From: an uncultured Bacteroidia bacterium
GTDB taxonomy: Bacteria; Bacteroidota; Bacteroidia; Bacteroidales; UBA932
Direction: 5' to 3'
Assembly: GCA_902773925.1 (NCBI GenBank)
Contig: CACYGI010000004.1
Coordinates: 186,001-250,000 of the forward strand
Length of the DNA: 64,000 nt
The position numbers and the translations under genes are program-made. Shown one piece after another: positions 26,540 through 35,479 of the stretch; within the stretch, counting starts at the first letter, position 1; the number at the start of each line of letters is the position of its first letter. A model generated the notes under the pieces. It saw nothing but the letters and a program-made list of their open reading frames with translations, did no database searches and had not been told where the DNA came from.

Positions 26540-28048
26540 ATGGAACAGGAGCTCAACGAACAGGAGATTATCCGCCGCAATTCGCTTAACGCACTCAGGG
26601 AGCTGGGCATCAACCCCTACCCGGCAGCGGAATACAAAGTAAATACGGACACGGCAGCCATCAAGGAGGGCTATGACCCCGAAAAGGGCAATTTTGACGA
26701 CGTGGTCATCGCAGGCCGCATAATGAGCCGCCGCATAATGGGCGCCGCATCATTTATGGAGCTGCAGGACGAGAAGGGCCGCATCCAGGTCTATGTCAAA
26801 CGCGACGAGATCTGCCCCGGCGAGGACAAGACCATGTACAACACCGTATTCAAGAAGCTCCTCGACATCGGCGACATTGTCGGTATCCGCGGATTCGCAT
26901 TCATCACCCAGACCGGCCAGCTTTCAGTCCACGCGAAGGAGCTCACCCTGCTCAGCAAGTCCCTGAAGGTGCTCCCCATCGTCAAGGAGCAGGACGGCAA
27001 GGTATTCGACGCATTCTCAGATCCGGAGCTCCGCTACAGGATGCGCTACGTCGACCTGATTGTCAATCCTCAGGTCCGCGAGACGTTCATCAAGCGCGCG
27101 AAGATCATCGCCACGATGCGCGAGTACTTCAATGAGGCAGGCTGCCTCGAGGTCGAGACCCCGATCCTGCAGTCGATTCCCGGCGGCGCGACGGCACGTC
27201 CTTTCATTACGCACCACAACGCGCTCGACATCGACCTCTATATGCGTATCGCCAACGAGCTCTACCTCAAGCGCCTGATAGTGGGCGGCTACAACGGTGT
27301 ATATGAGTTCGCCAAGGACTTCCGCAACGAGGGTATGGACAAGACCCACAATCCGGAGTTCACCTGTATGGAGATATACGTAGCCTACAAGGACTACAAC
27401 TGGATGATGTGTTTCGTGGAGCAGATGCTCGCAAAGATTGCGGTTGCGGTCAACGGCAGCACGAAGGTCAATATCGGCGGCAACGAGGTGGATTTCGGCG
27501 GAACGTACCGCCGCCTGCCGATCCTCGATGCGATCAAAGAATATGCCGGCGTCGATGTCCGCGGGATGGACGAGGCGCAGCTTCGCGAGACCTGCAAAAA
27601 GCTGAACGTGGAGATCACCCCCTCGATGGGCAAGGGCAAGCTGATAGACGCCATCTTCGGCGAATATTGCGAGAAGAATCTCGTCCAGCCCACATATATA
27701 ATAGATTACCCGGTGGAAATGTCCCCGCTGACCAAGCGTCACCGCACGGACCCGACTCTCACCGAGCGTTTCGAGCTTTTCGTCTGCGGCAAGGAGCTGG
27801 CAAATGCCTACTCCGAGCTTAACGACCCCATCGACCAGTTGGAGCGATTCCAGGAGCAGGCCGCCCTCAAGAGCAAGGGCGACGACGAGGCGATGTTCAT
27901 CGATTACGACTTCGTCCGCGCCCTCGAATACGGTATGCCTCCGACATCCGGCCTTGGTATGGGCATCGACCGTCTGACAATGTTTATGACTGGCCAGACC
28001 ACCATCCAGGACGTACTCTTCTTCCCCCAGATGAAGCCGGAGAAGTAG
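26540..28048 (+). CDS. lysS: lysyl-tRNA synthetase, class II
   Basis: A protein of 502 residues. An N-terminal OB-fold anticodon-binding domain ([24 protein letters not shown]) precedes the class II catalytic core. Motif 2 is [18 protein letters not shown] and motif 3 is [14 protein letters not shown]. Length is standard. The methyltransferase gene follows after one base, so the two are coupled. Confidence 0.97.
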   Translation: MEQELNEQEIIRRNSLNALRELGINPYPAAEYKVNTDTAAIKEGYDPEKGNFDDVVIAGRIMSRRIMGAASFMELQDEKGRIQVYVKRDEICPGEDKTMYNTVFKKLLDIGDIVGIRGFAFITQTGQLSVHAKELTLLSKSLKVLPIVKEQDGKVFDAFSDPELRYRMRYVDLIVNPQVRETFIKRAKIIATMREYFNEAGCLEVETPILQSIPGGATARPFITHHNALDIDLYMRIANELYLKRLIVGGYNGVYEFAKDFRNEGMDKTHNPEFTCMEIYVAYKDYNWMMCFVEQMLAKIAVAVNGSTKVNIGGNEVDFGGTYRRLPILDAIKEYAGVDVRGMDEAQLRETCKKLNVEITPSMGKGKLIDAIFGEYCEKNLVQPTYIIDYPVEMSPLTKRHRTDPTLTERFELFVCGKELANAYSELNDPIDQLERFQEQAALKSKGDDEAMFIDYDFVRALEYGMPPTSGLGMGIDRLTMFMTGQTTIQDVLFFPQMKPEK

Positions 28049-28049
28049 G

Positions 28050-28847
28050 ATGTCCGTCGAACGCCTCACTTCAGCGCAGAATCCCCGCATCAAGGAGCTT
28101 ATCCTGCTGGGCAGCAAGGCCCGCGAAAGGCGGGCCGCCGGATTGTTCGTGGCTGAAGGCGTTCGCGAATGCGTGCGGGCCATCGAGGCCGGCATCCGGG
28201 TGAGGACCCTCTTCTGCTGTCCCGAATATCTAAAGGACCCCTCGGCCGAAGCCGTGATCAACGGCTGCGGGGCGCGCAGATACGACCTCTCCCCCGCCCT
28301 GTACGACCACGTGGCCTATCGCGGCGGAGTCGAAGGCGTCATAGCCATAATGCACGACCCTCTGCGCAGCCTGGACTCCCTGACAACTGGCGACAATCCC
28401 CTCATCCTCGTCGTTGAAGGCATCGAGAAGCCGGGCAACGTCGGGGCGATGCTCCGCACTGCCGACGCGGCCGGAGTGGATGCCTTGCTCGTGTGCGACC
28501 CTCTCTGCGACCTTTACAACCCCAACCTGATCCGCGCAAGCCTCGGAGCCGTATTTACCGTGCCGGTGGTAACCTGCAGTTCGCAGGAGGCAGCCGACTG
28601 GCTCCGCGCGGGCGGTATCCGCATCCTTACTGCGCAGCTTCAGGATTCGCTGCCCTACTATGATACCGATATGCGCTGCGGCACGGCGCTGGTGATGGGG
28701 ACCGAAGACCGCGGGCTGACAGATTTCTGGAGAAAACGGGCCGACGCGCACATCCGCATCCCGATGGCAGGGGTGATGGATTCACTCAACGTTTCCGTAT
28801 CGGCCGCCATCCTTTGTTTCGAAGCAGTAAGACAGCGCCGCGGATGA
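28050..28847 (+). CDS. TrmH/SpoU-family RNA 2'-O-methyltransferase
   Basis: A protein of 265 residues. An N-terminal RNA-binding region (SAQNPRIKELILLGSKARERR) precedes the SPOUT knot domain. The family motifs are VVEGIEKPGNVGAMLRTADAAG, ALVMGTEDRGL and the knot motif IRIPMAGVMDSLNVSVSAAI. It transfers methyl groups from S-adenosylmethionine to ribose in rRNA or tRNA; the exact site is not deducible. It starts 1 base after lysS and overlaps aroE by 4 bases. Confidence 0.92.
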   Translation: MSVERLTSAQNPRIKELILLGSKARERRAAGLFVAEGVRECVRAIEAGIRVRTLFCCPEYLKDPSAEAVINGCGARRYDLSPALYDHVAYRGGVEGVIAIMHDPLRSLDSLTTGDNPLILVVEGIEKPGNVGAMLRTADAAGVDALLVCDPLCDLYNPNLIRASLGAVFTVPVVTCSSQEAADWLRAGGIRILTAQLQDSLPYYDTDMRCGTALVMGTEDRGLTDFWRKRADAHIRIPMAGVMDSLNVSVSAAILCFEAVRQRRG

Positions 28848-29602
28848 AATTCGGTCTGATAGGTTACCCGATCGGGCATAGCCTGAGCCCCGCGCTGTTC
28901 CGCGCCGCCTATGCAGACCAGCCGTTTGCAGATGCATACGATCTTATCGAGAAAACTGATTTCGCCGAAGCGATGCGCATTTTCCGCAAGGATTACGATG
29001 CCGTAAATATCACCGCCCCGTTCAAGGAGACGGCTTTTGCCGAGGCGGATGAATCCGACACGGCCACCAGCCAGATAGGCGCGACCAACCTCCTGCTGCG
29101 CAAGGATGGCCGCATCCGCGCATTCAATACCGACTTCTGGGCCGTATTGCAGCTGCTGCGCCGCCATATGCCCCCGATCGGCCAGACGGACGTCCTTGTC
29201 ATCGGATGCGGAGGGGCCGGCAAGGCTGCGGCATACGCCGCGAGCGACCTGCGGCTGAAGACCGTCATAGCCAACCGCAGCCTGGAGCGGGCCCGCACGT
29301 TCTGCGACCGCCTGGGCGGTATGGAAGCCATTGCGCTGGAGGAGATTCCCGCGGTCGCGCACAATTTCGGTTTTGTGATATACACCCTGCCCGTGGCAAT
29401 AAAAGAGGCGCAGGCGCTGCACGGTCTGGACGCGCGCATCATCGAGGCCAATTACCGTGATCCCGTCCTGCAGGGCAGCGTCCGGCGATATATCGGCGGC
29501 AGGGAGTGGCTCGCTGCACAGGCGATGTTCGGATTCAAGTTGATGACCGGCATTCAACCCGACACCGACCGCATGAACGCGGTTATCAATATTACCACTT
29601 AA
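28844..29602 (+). CDS. aroE: shikimate dehydrogenase
   Basis: A protein of 252 residues that reduces 3-dehydroshikimate with NADPH. The substrate motif GYPIGHSLSP is at residues 6-15. The catalytic lysine is in NITAPFKETAF, and the dinucleotide-binding loop is GCGGAGKAAAYA with NRS following. The start at 28844 overlaps the methyltransferase stop (ATGA). The family length is about 270, so this is slightly short but complete. Confidence 0.94.
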   Translation: MKFGLIGYPIGHSLSPALFRAAYADQPFADAYDLIEKTDFAEAMRIFRKDYDAVNITAPFKETAFAEADESDTATSQIGATNLLLRKDGRIRAFNTDFWAVLQLLRRHMPPIGQTDVLVIGCGGAGKAAAYAASDLRLKTVIANRSLERARTFCDRLGGMEAIALEEIPAVAHNFGFVIYTLPVAIKEAQALHGLDARIIEANYRDPVLQGSVRRYIGGREWLAAQAMFGFKLMTGIQPDTDRMNAVINITT

Positions 29603-29734
29603 CCTATTCTTACTTAAATCTTTATTTATGCAATTTTTTTACTGATTGCTACTACCTCGGCGACGGTTCTGGCATGCCTCTATGCCTATACCATCATCTC
29701 CCGGGCAAAAATCCGCCGCCACCTGAGGCGCGAA

Positions 29735-30214
29735 ATGGCAACCGCCCGCGACCTCTTCAAACACAGTCTCCACGCAGTCGAAACGGTCATCGATATGATG
29801 CGGGACCTTATGGATACGGCAGCCATCTGCGGTGACAATCCGCACCTACTGCTGCGCAAGATCAGGATGTATCTTTTCATCGATCCGAGAGAAAGTCCCA
29901 AAAGCATCATCCGCCAGATGCCCGAGATTGCAGATTTCACACACAACGGCATCATCACTTTCCTGCGGGCCGAAAATCCGCACCTGCGGGACGAGGACCT
30001 GTTCATCTGCAGCCTGCTGATACTCCGGTTCCCGGCCCACACGGTCCAGATGCTGTTCAACTACTCCAATCCGGGCAGTTACTACAATACCAAAAGCCGC
30101 ATCCGGCAGAAGCTAAGACTGGCGAAGGACAAACATTCGCTGGAGGACTATCTGGAGGCGTTATGCGAAAAAATGGAGCGACGTTCCTACGCCGAGCGAA
30201 GAAAATATCATTAA
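29735..30214 (+). CDS. HTH-like protein, probably the 3' part of a frame-disrupted membrane-anchored regulator
   Basis: From the ATG at 29735 the product is 159 residues, helical and basic. A C-terminal segment (RFPAHTVQMLFNYSNPGSYYNTKSRIRQKL) resembles the DNA-binding end of Bacteroidota TPR-membrane-HTH regulators. The same frame is open back to 29618 and encodes a hydrophobic helix (LIATTSATVLACLYAYTIIS) but has no normal start. The nearby ATG at 29628 is out of frame because of a run of seven T (29634-29640): it reads five codons and stops. One more or two fewer T would join it to a protein of about 195 residues. The regulatory role is inferred and moderately uncertain. Confidence 0.5.
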   Translation: MATARDLFKHSLHAVETVIDMMRDLMDTAAICGDNPHLLLRKIRMYLFIDPRESPKSIIRQMPEIADFTHNGIITFLRAENPHLRDEDLFICSLLILRFPAHTVQMLFNYSNPGSYYNTKSRIRQKLRLAKDKHSLEDYLEALCEKMERRSYAERRKYH

Positions 30215-30220
30215 TTTGTT

Positions 30221-30228
30221 TATCTTTG
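30221..30228 (+). promoter_or_regulatory. putative ssb promoter -7 box
   Basis: TATCTTTG is a perfect TAnnTTTG match 26 bases before the ssb start and 6 bases after the preceding stop codon. No clear -33 box is seen. Confidence 0.5.
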
Positions 30229-30254
30229 AGAATTGAATTTAAATACAACGCATT

Positions 30255-30737
30255 ATGGCTTTAAACAAAGTACTTTTGATTGGAAACGTGGGGAAGGATC
30301 CCGAGGTCAGGCATCTGGAAAGCGGCGCATCTATCGCCTCCTTCTCCCTTGCCACTACCGAACGGTTCCGTGACCGCAACAGCGGTGAGAGCAAAGAGAG
30401 CACCGAGTGGCACAACATCGTAGCCTGGAGGCAGCTTGCCGACCTGGCCGAGAACTATATCCGCAAAGGAATGCAGATCTACGTCGAGGGACGCATCCAC
30501 AACCGCAGCTGGGATGACCAGAGCGGCGTGAAGCACTACGTCACCGAGATCGTGGCCGACACCATCCAGCTGCTCGGCCGCCGCGGCGACAATCCCGACG
30601 CGGCAGCGGCACCCGCAGCTGCTCCTGCACCGCGTCCGGCACAGAGGCCCGCAGCGGCTCCCGCGCGCGCTACGACTCCTCTGATCACGCCCGAGGACCT
30701 CAACGCCGACAGCGGAGAGGACGACCTGCCCTTCTGA
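30255..30737 (+). CDS. ssb: single-stranded DNA-binding protein
   Basis: A protein of 160 residues. The OB fold occupies residues 1-110 (LNKVLLIGNVGKDPEVRH, WHNIVAWRQLADLAENYI). An alanine/proline-rich linker follows, and the conserved acidic tip is DDLPF, which binds partner repair and replication proteins. Length and order are typical. Confidence 0.97.
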   Translation: MALNKVLLIGNVGKDPEVRHLESGASIASFSLATTERFRDRNSGESKESTEWHNIVAWRQLADLAENYIRKGMQIYVEGRIHNRSWDDQSGVKHYVTEIVADTIQLLGRRGDNPDAAAAPAAAPAPRPAQRPAAAPARATTPLITPEDLNADSGEDDLPF

Positions 30738-30760
30738 TTTTTACTCAAAAAGACCGGACT

Positions 30761-31357
30761 ATGATTATCAGGCAATCCACCTTGTGCATCGCTTTGACAG
30801 TCCTCGCATGTCTCTGCACTTCATCCTGCTACTCAACTGGCAAGATATCCTATGAAGGCATGACGTACGAGGAGATTTCCGCCTCGGCAGAGCGTCTGAA
30901 AGCCGAAGCTCGCGATGCCCGCTCGGAGTACGAACGTATCGACAAGGACGTTGACCGCCGCATCGACTACGAGGAGCGCAATATCCGCCAGAACGATGCC
31001 ACCCTTCGCGACCTCAAGTATGACCGTGACCGCCTCAAGGAGGAGATCGAGTACACTCAGCACGGCATCAAGAATCAGAAAGCCGCCATCAAGAACCAGA
31101 AGCGCAACGGCACCAACAGCCGCATCATCAACGAGAGCAAACGTGAGCTGCGTGAGCTTCAGGACCGCGAGAAATACCTCAAGCAGGATCTTCGCCGCGT
31201 CAAGAACCAGATCAAGGCTCTCAACAAGCAGAATTCCGCTTCAAAGGACGAGATCAAACGGCTCAAGAAGCAGCGCCGCGAAGCCAAAAGGGCTGCCCAG
31301 GATGCAGAGCGCAGATACAAGGACGCCCAGCGCGCCAGGGACAGGGCACAGCGCTGA
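30761..31357 (+). CDS. coiled-coil lipoprotein, unknown function
   Basis: A protein of 198 residues. The signal peptide ends in the lipobox CTSSC, with the cysteine at residue 23. From about residue 38 the rest is a highly charged, almost continuous coiled coil rich in R, K, E and D (RELRELQDREKYLKQDL), ending in RDRAQR. It probably extends from a membrane into the periplasm. It follows ssb by 23 bases and ends at a strong terminator. I recognise no specific family. Confidence 0.7.
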   Translation: MIIRQSTLCIALTVLACLCTSSCYSTGKISYEGMTYEEISASAERLKAEARDARSEYERIDKDVDRRIDYEERNIRQNDATLRDLKYDRDRLKEEIEYTQHGIKNQKAAIKNQKRNGTNSRIINESKRELRELQDREKYLKQDLRRVKNQIKALNKQNSASKDEIKRLKKQRREAKRAAQDAERRYKDAQRARDRAQR

Positions 31358-31378
31358 TGATTCTTCGGCCCGAATAAG

Positions 31379-31417
31379 AAAGAGGCGGCCCCGAAGGGGG
31401 TCGCCTCTGATTTTTCC
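31379..31417. terminator. bidirectional terminator between the coiled-coil lipoprotein and MFS genes
   Basis: AGAGGCG (31381-31387) pairs with CGCCTCT (31402-31408), extended by GCCCC/GGGGT around a GAAG loop. It is followed by TTTTT on the plus strand and preceded by A-rich sequence. It suits both convergent genes. Confidence 0.75.
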
Positions 31418-31432
31418 TCAGCTGTGTGAGCA

Positions 31433-33064
31433 TTACTCCTTGATGTTGGGCTGCTCCAGTCCGAGGTTCTTCTTCTTGTCCACGACCTTGAGGTATAAGC
31501 CGATGAGCAGTGCGGCTACTCCCAGGCAGGCCAGCATCACCAGAGCCCAGGTATAATTGAGCTCATCCGGCGGGGTATCCACGGGGTTGGTACCGGTCAG
31601 GACATTGCCGATAAGGATCGGGAAAAGCCACAGGCCGATATTCTGAATCCAGAAAATCAGGGCGTATGCCGAACCGATGATCTTCTCGTCCACGAGCTTG
31701 GGGACTGAAGGCCAGAGAGCAGCGGGAACGAGCGAGAAGGATGCGCCCAGCACGAGGATGGTCGCATAGGCCACCACGGTGCCGCCGACCGCGCTGCCCT
31801 TGAACAGAGGCAGGATGAATGCGAAGGTAAGGTGGCAGATGATCAGCAGCAGCGAGCCGATGACCAGCATCGAAGCCGCCTTGCCCTTATGGTCCACATA
31901 GTTGCCCAGAATCGGGGTGATGGCCACCGCCAGCAGAGGGAAGACTGCAAAGATGGTCTCAGCCGTGCCGCGCTTGAAGCCCATCACGCAATAGACCACC
32001 AGAGCCACTATGGCTGCCGCCATAAGTCCGAACTTGAGGCCCTTGTTCTTCTTGATGAAATTGCTGGAGAATGCGCAGGCTGCGACCAGAAGCATCACGA
32101 AATACTGCACAAGGGTCACCGTATCGCCCGCCCAGAACGAGCCGGGCTGCGCTTCGGTCAGCGTGAGGTTGCACTGCAGCATATTGACCGCATACTTCTG
32201 GAACGGGAAGATAGCCGAATAGTAGAGCACGCAGAGCAGCGCGACGAGCCAGAATCCGAGGCTCGAGAGAATCTTGCCGATATCCTTGATCTTGAACGGA
32301 TCGTCCTTCTCCTCCGCTTCGCCGGTCTGGGCATCCAGCTTCTTGTCCATAAAGAAATAGGTAATGAACATTATCAGTGCGATGCAGAGCAGCACCACGC
32401 CGAAAGCGACCGAACGCGAGACGTTGATCGATCCGCCGAGCTTCGCGAAATAGGGGGAGAATATCATACAGGTTGCAACTCCAAGGCGGGCCAGAGCCAT
32501 CTCGGAGCCCATCGCCAGAGCCGTCTCACGCCCTTTGAACCACTTGACTATACCGCGGCTGACCGTGATGCCGGCCATCTCGGCGCCGCATCCGAAGAGC
32601 ATGAAACCGATGGCCGCAAGCTTGGCCGATGCAGGCATTCCGCCGTAGAATGGCAGGACATCGTCGATGAAGCCTATGCCGGTGTGCCAGTTGAGATTGT
32701 CGGTAAACCAGGTTTCAAGTCCGCTGCCGATGAAGGAGGGGCTGATGGCGTAGTACTTGATGATACCGCCCACAAGCATCACGGCGCCGGAGAGGACCGC
32801 CGTGAAGCGGACACCCATCTTGTCGAGGATGATGCCGGCGAATATCAGGAAGAAGACGAAGACATTGAGGAATGTCTCGGAACCCTCCATCGTGCCGAAT
32901 GCCTTGGAATCCCATCCTCGGGTAGTCTCCATCAGGTCCTTGATAGGAGAAAGGATGTCCATGAAAATGTAGGCGCAGAACATGCCCAGGGCCAGCAGCA
33001 GAAGCGCAATCCAGCGCATCGTAGCCGAATCCCTCAGCGTAGCCTTTTGAATTGAATCTGTCAT
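31433..33064 (-). CDS. major facilitator superfamily transporter
   Basis: A protein of 543 residues with about twelve membrane helices, beginning with MRWIALLLLALGMFCAYIFM. The loop motif after helix 2 is represented by LDKMGVRFTAV. A cytoplasmic loop of about 35 residues near residues 220-255 (KKLDAQTGEAEEKDDPFK) separates the two halves. The family is clear but the substrate is not. It is divergent from dxs across a 98-base region containing a palindrome. Confidence 0.85.
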   Translation of the reverse strand: MTDSIQKATLRDSATMRWIALLLLALGMFCAYIFMDILSPIKDLMETTRGWDSKAFGTMEGSETFLNVFVFFLIFAGIILDKMGVRFTAVLSGAVMLVGGIIKYYAISPSFIGSGLETWFTDNLNWHTGIGFIDDVLPFYGGMPASAKLAAIGFMLFGCGAEMAGITVSRGIVKWFKGRETALAMGSEMALARLGVATCMIFSPYFAKLGGSINVSRSVAFGVVLLCIALIMFITYFFMDKKLDAQTGEAEEKDDPFKIKDIGKILSSLGFWLVALLCVLYYSAIFPFQKYAVNMLQCNLTLTEAQPGSFWAGDTVTLVQYFVMLLVAACAFSSNFIKKNKGLKFGLMAAAIVALVVYCVMGFKRGTAETIFAVFPLLAVAITPILGNYVDHKGKAASMLVIGSLLLIICHLTFAFILPLFKGSAVGGTVVAYATILVLGASFSLVPAALWPSVPKLVDEKIIGSAYALIFWIQNIGLWLFPILIGNVLTGTNPVDTPPDELNYTWALVMLACLGVAALLIGLYLKVVDKKKNLGLEQPNIKE

Positions 33065-33094
33065 AATATCGCTGTTAATTGTTTGATTCAGTGA

Positions 33095-33108
33095 TTCGCA
33101 GATGCGAA
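33095..33108. promoter_or_regulatory. palindrome in the dxs/MFS divergent region
   Basis: TTCGCA and TGCGAA form perfect 6-base arms around a 2-base centre. The site lies 31 bases upstream of the MFS start and 37 bases upstream of the dxs -7 box. It could be an operator for either gene; no regulator gene is adjacent. Confidence 0.4.
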
Positions 33109-33144
33109 GTTAAGGTTTTTATAGCAAAATCGTAAGATTTATCG

Positions 33145-33152
33145 TATTTTTG
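33145..33152 (+). promoter_or_regulatory. putative dxs promoter -7 box
   Basis: TATTTTTG matches TAnnTTTG and ends only 10 bases before the dxs ATG, so the leader would be a few bases at most. Confidence 0.45.
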
Positions 33153-33162
33153 CGTTCCCGCT

Positions 33163-35034
33163 ATGGCTTTACTAGAGAGAATAGATTCACCCGCCGACCT
33201 TAAGGGTCTCAGTACAGACGAACTCCGCACGCTGTGCGCGGAGCTGCGCAGGTATATGATCGACTGCTGCGCCGAAAATCCCGGCCACCTGGGCTCGAGC
33301 CTCGGAGCCGTGGAGATCGCCGTAGCCCTGCATAAAGTTTTCGATACCCCCAATGATGGCATCGTGTGGGACGTAGGGCATCAGGCATACGCGCACAAGA
33401 TCCTTACCGGACGTCGCGAATCATTCCGCAACAACCGCAGAATGGGAGGCATCAGCGGATTCCCGCGCCGCAGCGAAAGTCCCTACGACGCATTCGGCGC
33501 CGGGCATTCCTCCACTTCCATCTCAGCCGCCCTGGGCCTTGCGGTGGCTGACAAACTCCGCGGCGGACACAATCACTACGTGGCGGTCATCGGTGACGGC
33601 GCACTCAGCGGAGGCCTGGCATTCGAAGGCCTCAACAACGCCGGAGTGCTCAAGACCGACCTGCTCGTCATCCTCAATGACAACCAGATAGCCATCGACC
33701 GCAATAACGGTGCAATGCACGAGTATCTGGTACGCTTTACGACCAGCCGCAGTTACAATCAGCTGAAGGCACGCATCTGGGACAGAATGGGCGAAGGGCG
33801 CCTGCGCTATATCATCCAGGGATTGGTTCGTCGCCTGAAGCGGCTCATATTCCGGGACCGGCAGGCTTTCAACCTGTTCGACGCGCTGGGATTCAGGTAT
33901 TTCGGTCCCGTGGACGGCAATGATATCGTGGGCATGACCGAGATCCTCTCGCGCCTGAAGGACATTCCCGGGCCCAAACTGCTGCACGCGATGACAGTCA
34001 AGGGCAAGGGATACGGCCCGGCCGAGGCTGACCAGACCACCTGGCACGCCCCGGGACGATTCGACCCCCAGACGGGCGAACGGGCCAAGGGCAAAGGCGG
34101 CGCGGACAAGTATCAGGTGGTATTCGGCCAGACCGTAACGGAGCTGGCGGAAAAGGACAGCCGCATCATCGGCATCACGCCCGCAATGGCATCGGGCTGC
34201 AGCATCGACATAATGATGAAGGCATTCCCCGAGAGGACATTCGACGTCGGCATAGCGGAGCAGCACGCCCTGACTTTCGCGGCCGGTCTCGCCGCAGGCG
34301 GAATGATCCCCTTCTGCAACATCTACTCGTCGTTCTCGCAGCGCGCATTCGACAGCCTGGTGCACGATGTGGCCCTGCAGGGCCTCAAGGTCATCCTCTG
34401 CCTGGACCGCGGCGGCATCGTGGGCGAAGACGGAGCGACCCATCACGGCGCATTCGATATGGCCAGCTACCGTCCGATACCTAATCTTATTATAGCATCT
34501 CCGATGAACGAGCGCGAGCTTCGCAATTTGCTCTATTCAGCCACTGGCGAAGAGTACGGCGCCACCGTCATCCGCTATCCCAGGGGTGAGGGTGCAGGCG
34601 TCCCCTGGCGCGGCGAAGAATTCTCATCCATCCCTGTCGGCAAGGCGCGCCTGCTGCACGAAGGTCGTGGCATCGCCGTGCTGAGCATCGGCCCGGTCGG
34701 CGGAGCGGCCGCAGAGGCGGTCCGCAGGGCTGCTGACGAAGGCATCGAAGTGCTTCACTACGATATGAGGTTCATCAAGCCGCTGGACAGCGAAGCCCTG
34801 GCTGACGCGTGCTCGCGGGCGGACCATATCATCACGGTGGAGGACGGCGCGATAACGGGCGGCCTGCACGGAGCCGTGGCAGAATACATCGCCGACAACG
34901 GCCTGGGCTGCAAGCTCACCCCGCTCGGCATACCCGACCGTTTCATCGAGCACGGCACCCCCGCACAGCTGTATTCTGAGTGCGGATTTGACGCCGAAGC
35001 GATTCTTCGGGCCATAAAGGATGAAAAAAGATAA
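33163..35034 (+). CDS. dxs: 1-deoxy-D-xylulose-5-phosphate synthase
   Basis: A protein of 623 residues that condenses pyruvate and glyceraldehyde 3-phosphate, the first step of the MEP isoprenoid pathway. The thiamine-diphosphate motif is GDGALSGGLAFEGLNNAG with the downstream NDN. The central region has DVGIAEQHALTFAAGLA, and DRGGIVGEDGATHHGAFD is the transketolase signature. The C-terminal transketolase domain is complete. It is followed by the tRNA-tuf block, which has its own promoter. Confidence 0.96.
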   Translation: MALLERIDSPADLKGLSTDELRTLCAELRRYMIDCCAENPGHLGSSLGAVEIAVALHKVFDTPNDGIVWDVGHQAYAHKILTGRRESFRNNRRMGGISGFPRRSESPYDAFGAGHSSTSISAALGLAVADKLRGGHNHYVAVIGDGALSGGLAFEGLNNAGVLKTDLLVILNDNQIAIDRNNGAMHEYLVRFTTSRSYNQLKARIWDRMGEGRLRYIIQGLVRRLKRLIFRDRQAFNLFDALGFRYFGPVDGNDIVGMTEILSRLKDIPGPKLLHAMTVKGKGYGPAEADQTTWHAPGRFDPQTGERAKGKGGADKYQVVFGQTVTELAEKDSRIIGITPAMASGCSIDIMMKAFPERTFDVGIAEQHALTFAAGLAAGGMIPFCNIYSSFSQRAFDSLVHDVALQGLKVILCLDRGGIVGEDGATHHGAFDMASYRPIPNLIIASPMNERELRNLLYSATGEEYGATVIRYPRGEGAGVPWRGEEFSSIPVGKARLLHEGRGIAVLSIGPVGGAAAEAVRRAADEGIEVLHYDMRFIKPLDSEALADACSRADHIITVEDGAITGGLHGAVAEYIADNGLGCKLTPLGIPDRFIEHGTPAQLYSECGFDAEAILRAIKDEKR

Positions 35035-35040
35035 AAATAT

Positions 35041-35071
35041 TTTGCTAATAAGATAGAAAAGTCTATATTTG
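35041..35071 (+). promoter_or_regulatory. promoter of the tRNA-tuf operon
   Basis: TTTG (35041-35044), exactly 19 bases, then TATATTTG (35064-35071): a near-perfect Bacteroidota housekeeping promoter. The first tRNA begins 13 bases downstream. It probably drives the four tRNAs and tuf. Confidence 0.8.
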
Positions 35072-35083
35072 CAGTCCCAAACA

Positions 35084-35157
35084 GCCGACGTAGCTCAGCT
35101 GGTCAGAGCAGCTGATTTGTAATCAGCAGGTCGTGGGTTCGAATCCCTCCATCGGCT
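35084..35157 (+). tRNA. tRNA-Thr (TGT)
   Basis: A 74-base cloverleaf. The anticodon stem GCTGA/TCAGC holds the loop TTTGTAA with anticodon TGT. Two stem positions do not pair: acceptor 6-67 is C-A and T-stem 50-64 is T-T. CCA is not encoded. Confidence 0.88.
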
Positions 35158-35189
35158 CTACGAGTTTTGAAACGTTGACATTGAGAACT

Positions 35190-35272
35190 GGGCAGATACC
35201 AGAGTGGCCAAATGGGGCAGACTGTAAATCTGCTGGCGCACGCCTACGGTGGTTCGAATCCATCTCTGCCCA
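35190..35272 (+). tRNA. tRNA-Tyr (GTA)
   Basis: An 83-base class II tRNA with long variable arm. The acceptor stem GGGCAGA/TCTGCCC is perfect and the anticodon is GTA in ACTGTAAATC. CCA is not encoded. Confidence 0.93.
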
Positions 35273-35290
35273 CTTTTTTTATGTATTGAA

Positions 35291-35363
35291 GCGGAAGTAG
35301 CTCAGTTGGTAGAGCATCAGCCTTCCAAGCTGAGGGTCGCGGGTTCGAACCTCGTCTTCCGCT
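35291..35363 (+). tRNA. tRNA-Gly (TCC)
   Basis: A 73-base cloverleaf with acceptor GCGGAAG/CTTCCGC and anticodon TCC in CCTTCCAAGC. CCA is not encoded. Confidence 0.95.
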
Positions 35364-35380
35364 CAGATTTTTGAAATTTC

Positions 35381-35455
35381 GCCAGTGTAGCTCAGGGGTA
35401 GAGCGCTTCCTTGGTAAGGAAGAGGTCGTGAGTTCAATTCTCACCACCGGCTCCA
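35381..35455 (+). tRNA. tRNA-Thr (GGT)
   Basis: A cloverleaf with anticodon GGT in CCTTGGTAAGG and a complete T arm (GTGAG/CTCAC). Acceptor pair 4-69 is A-C. Unlike the three upstream tRNAs, CCA is encoded (35453-35455). The tuf start follows 24 bases later. Confidence 0.92.
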
Positions 35456-35479
35456 AATAACTCATAAAAATTTTGAATT

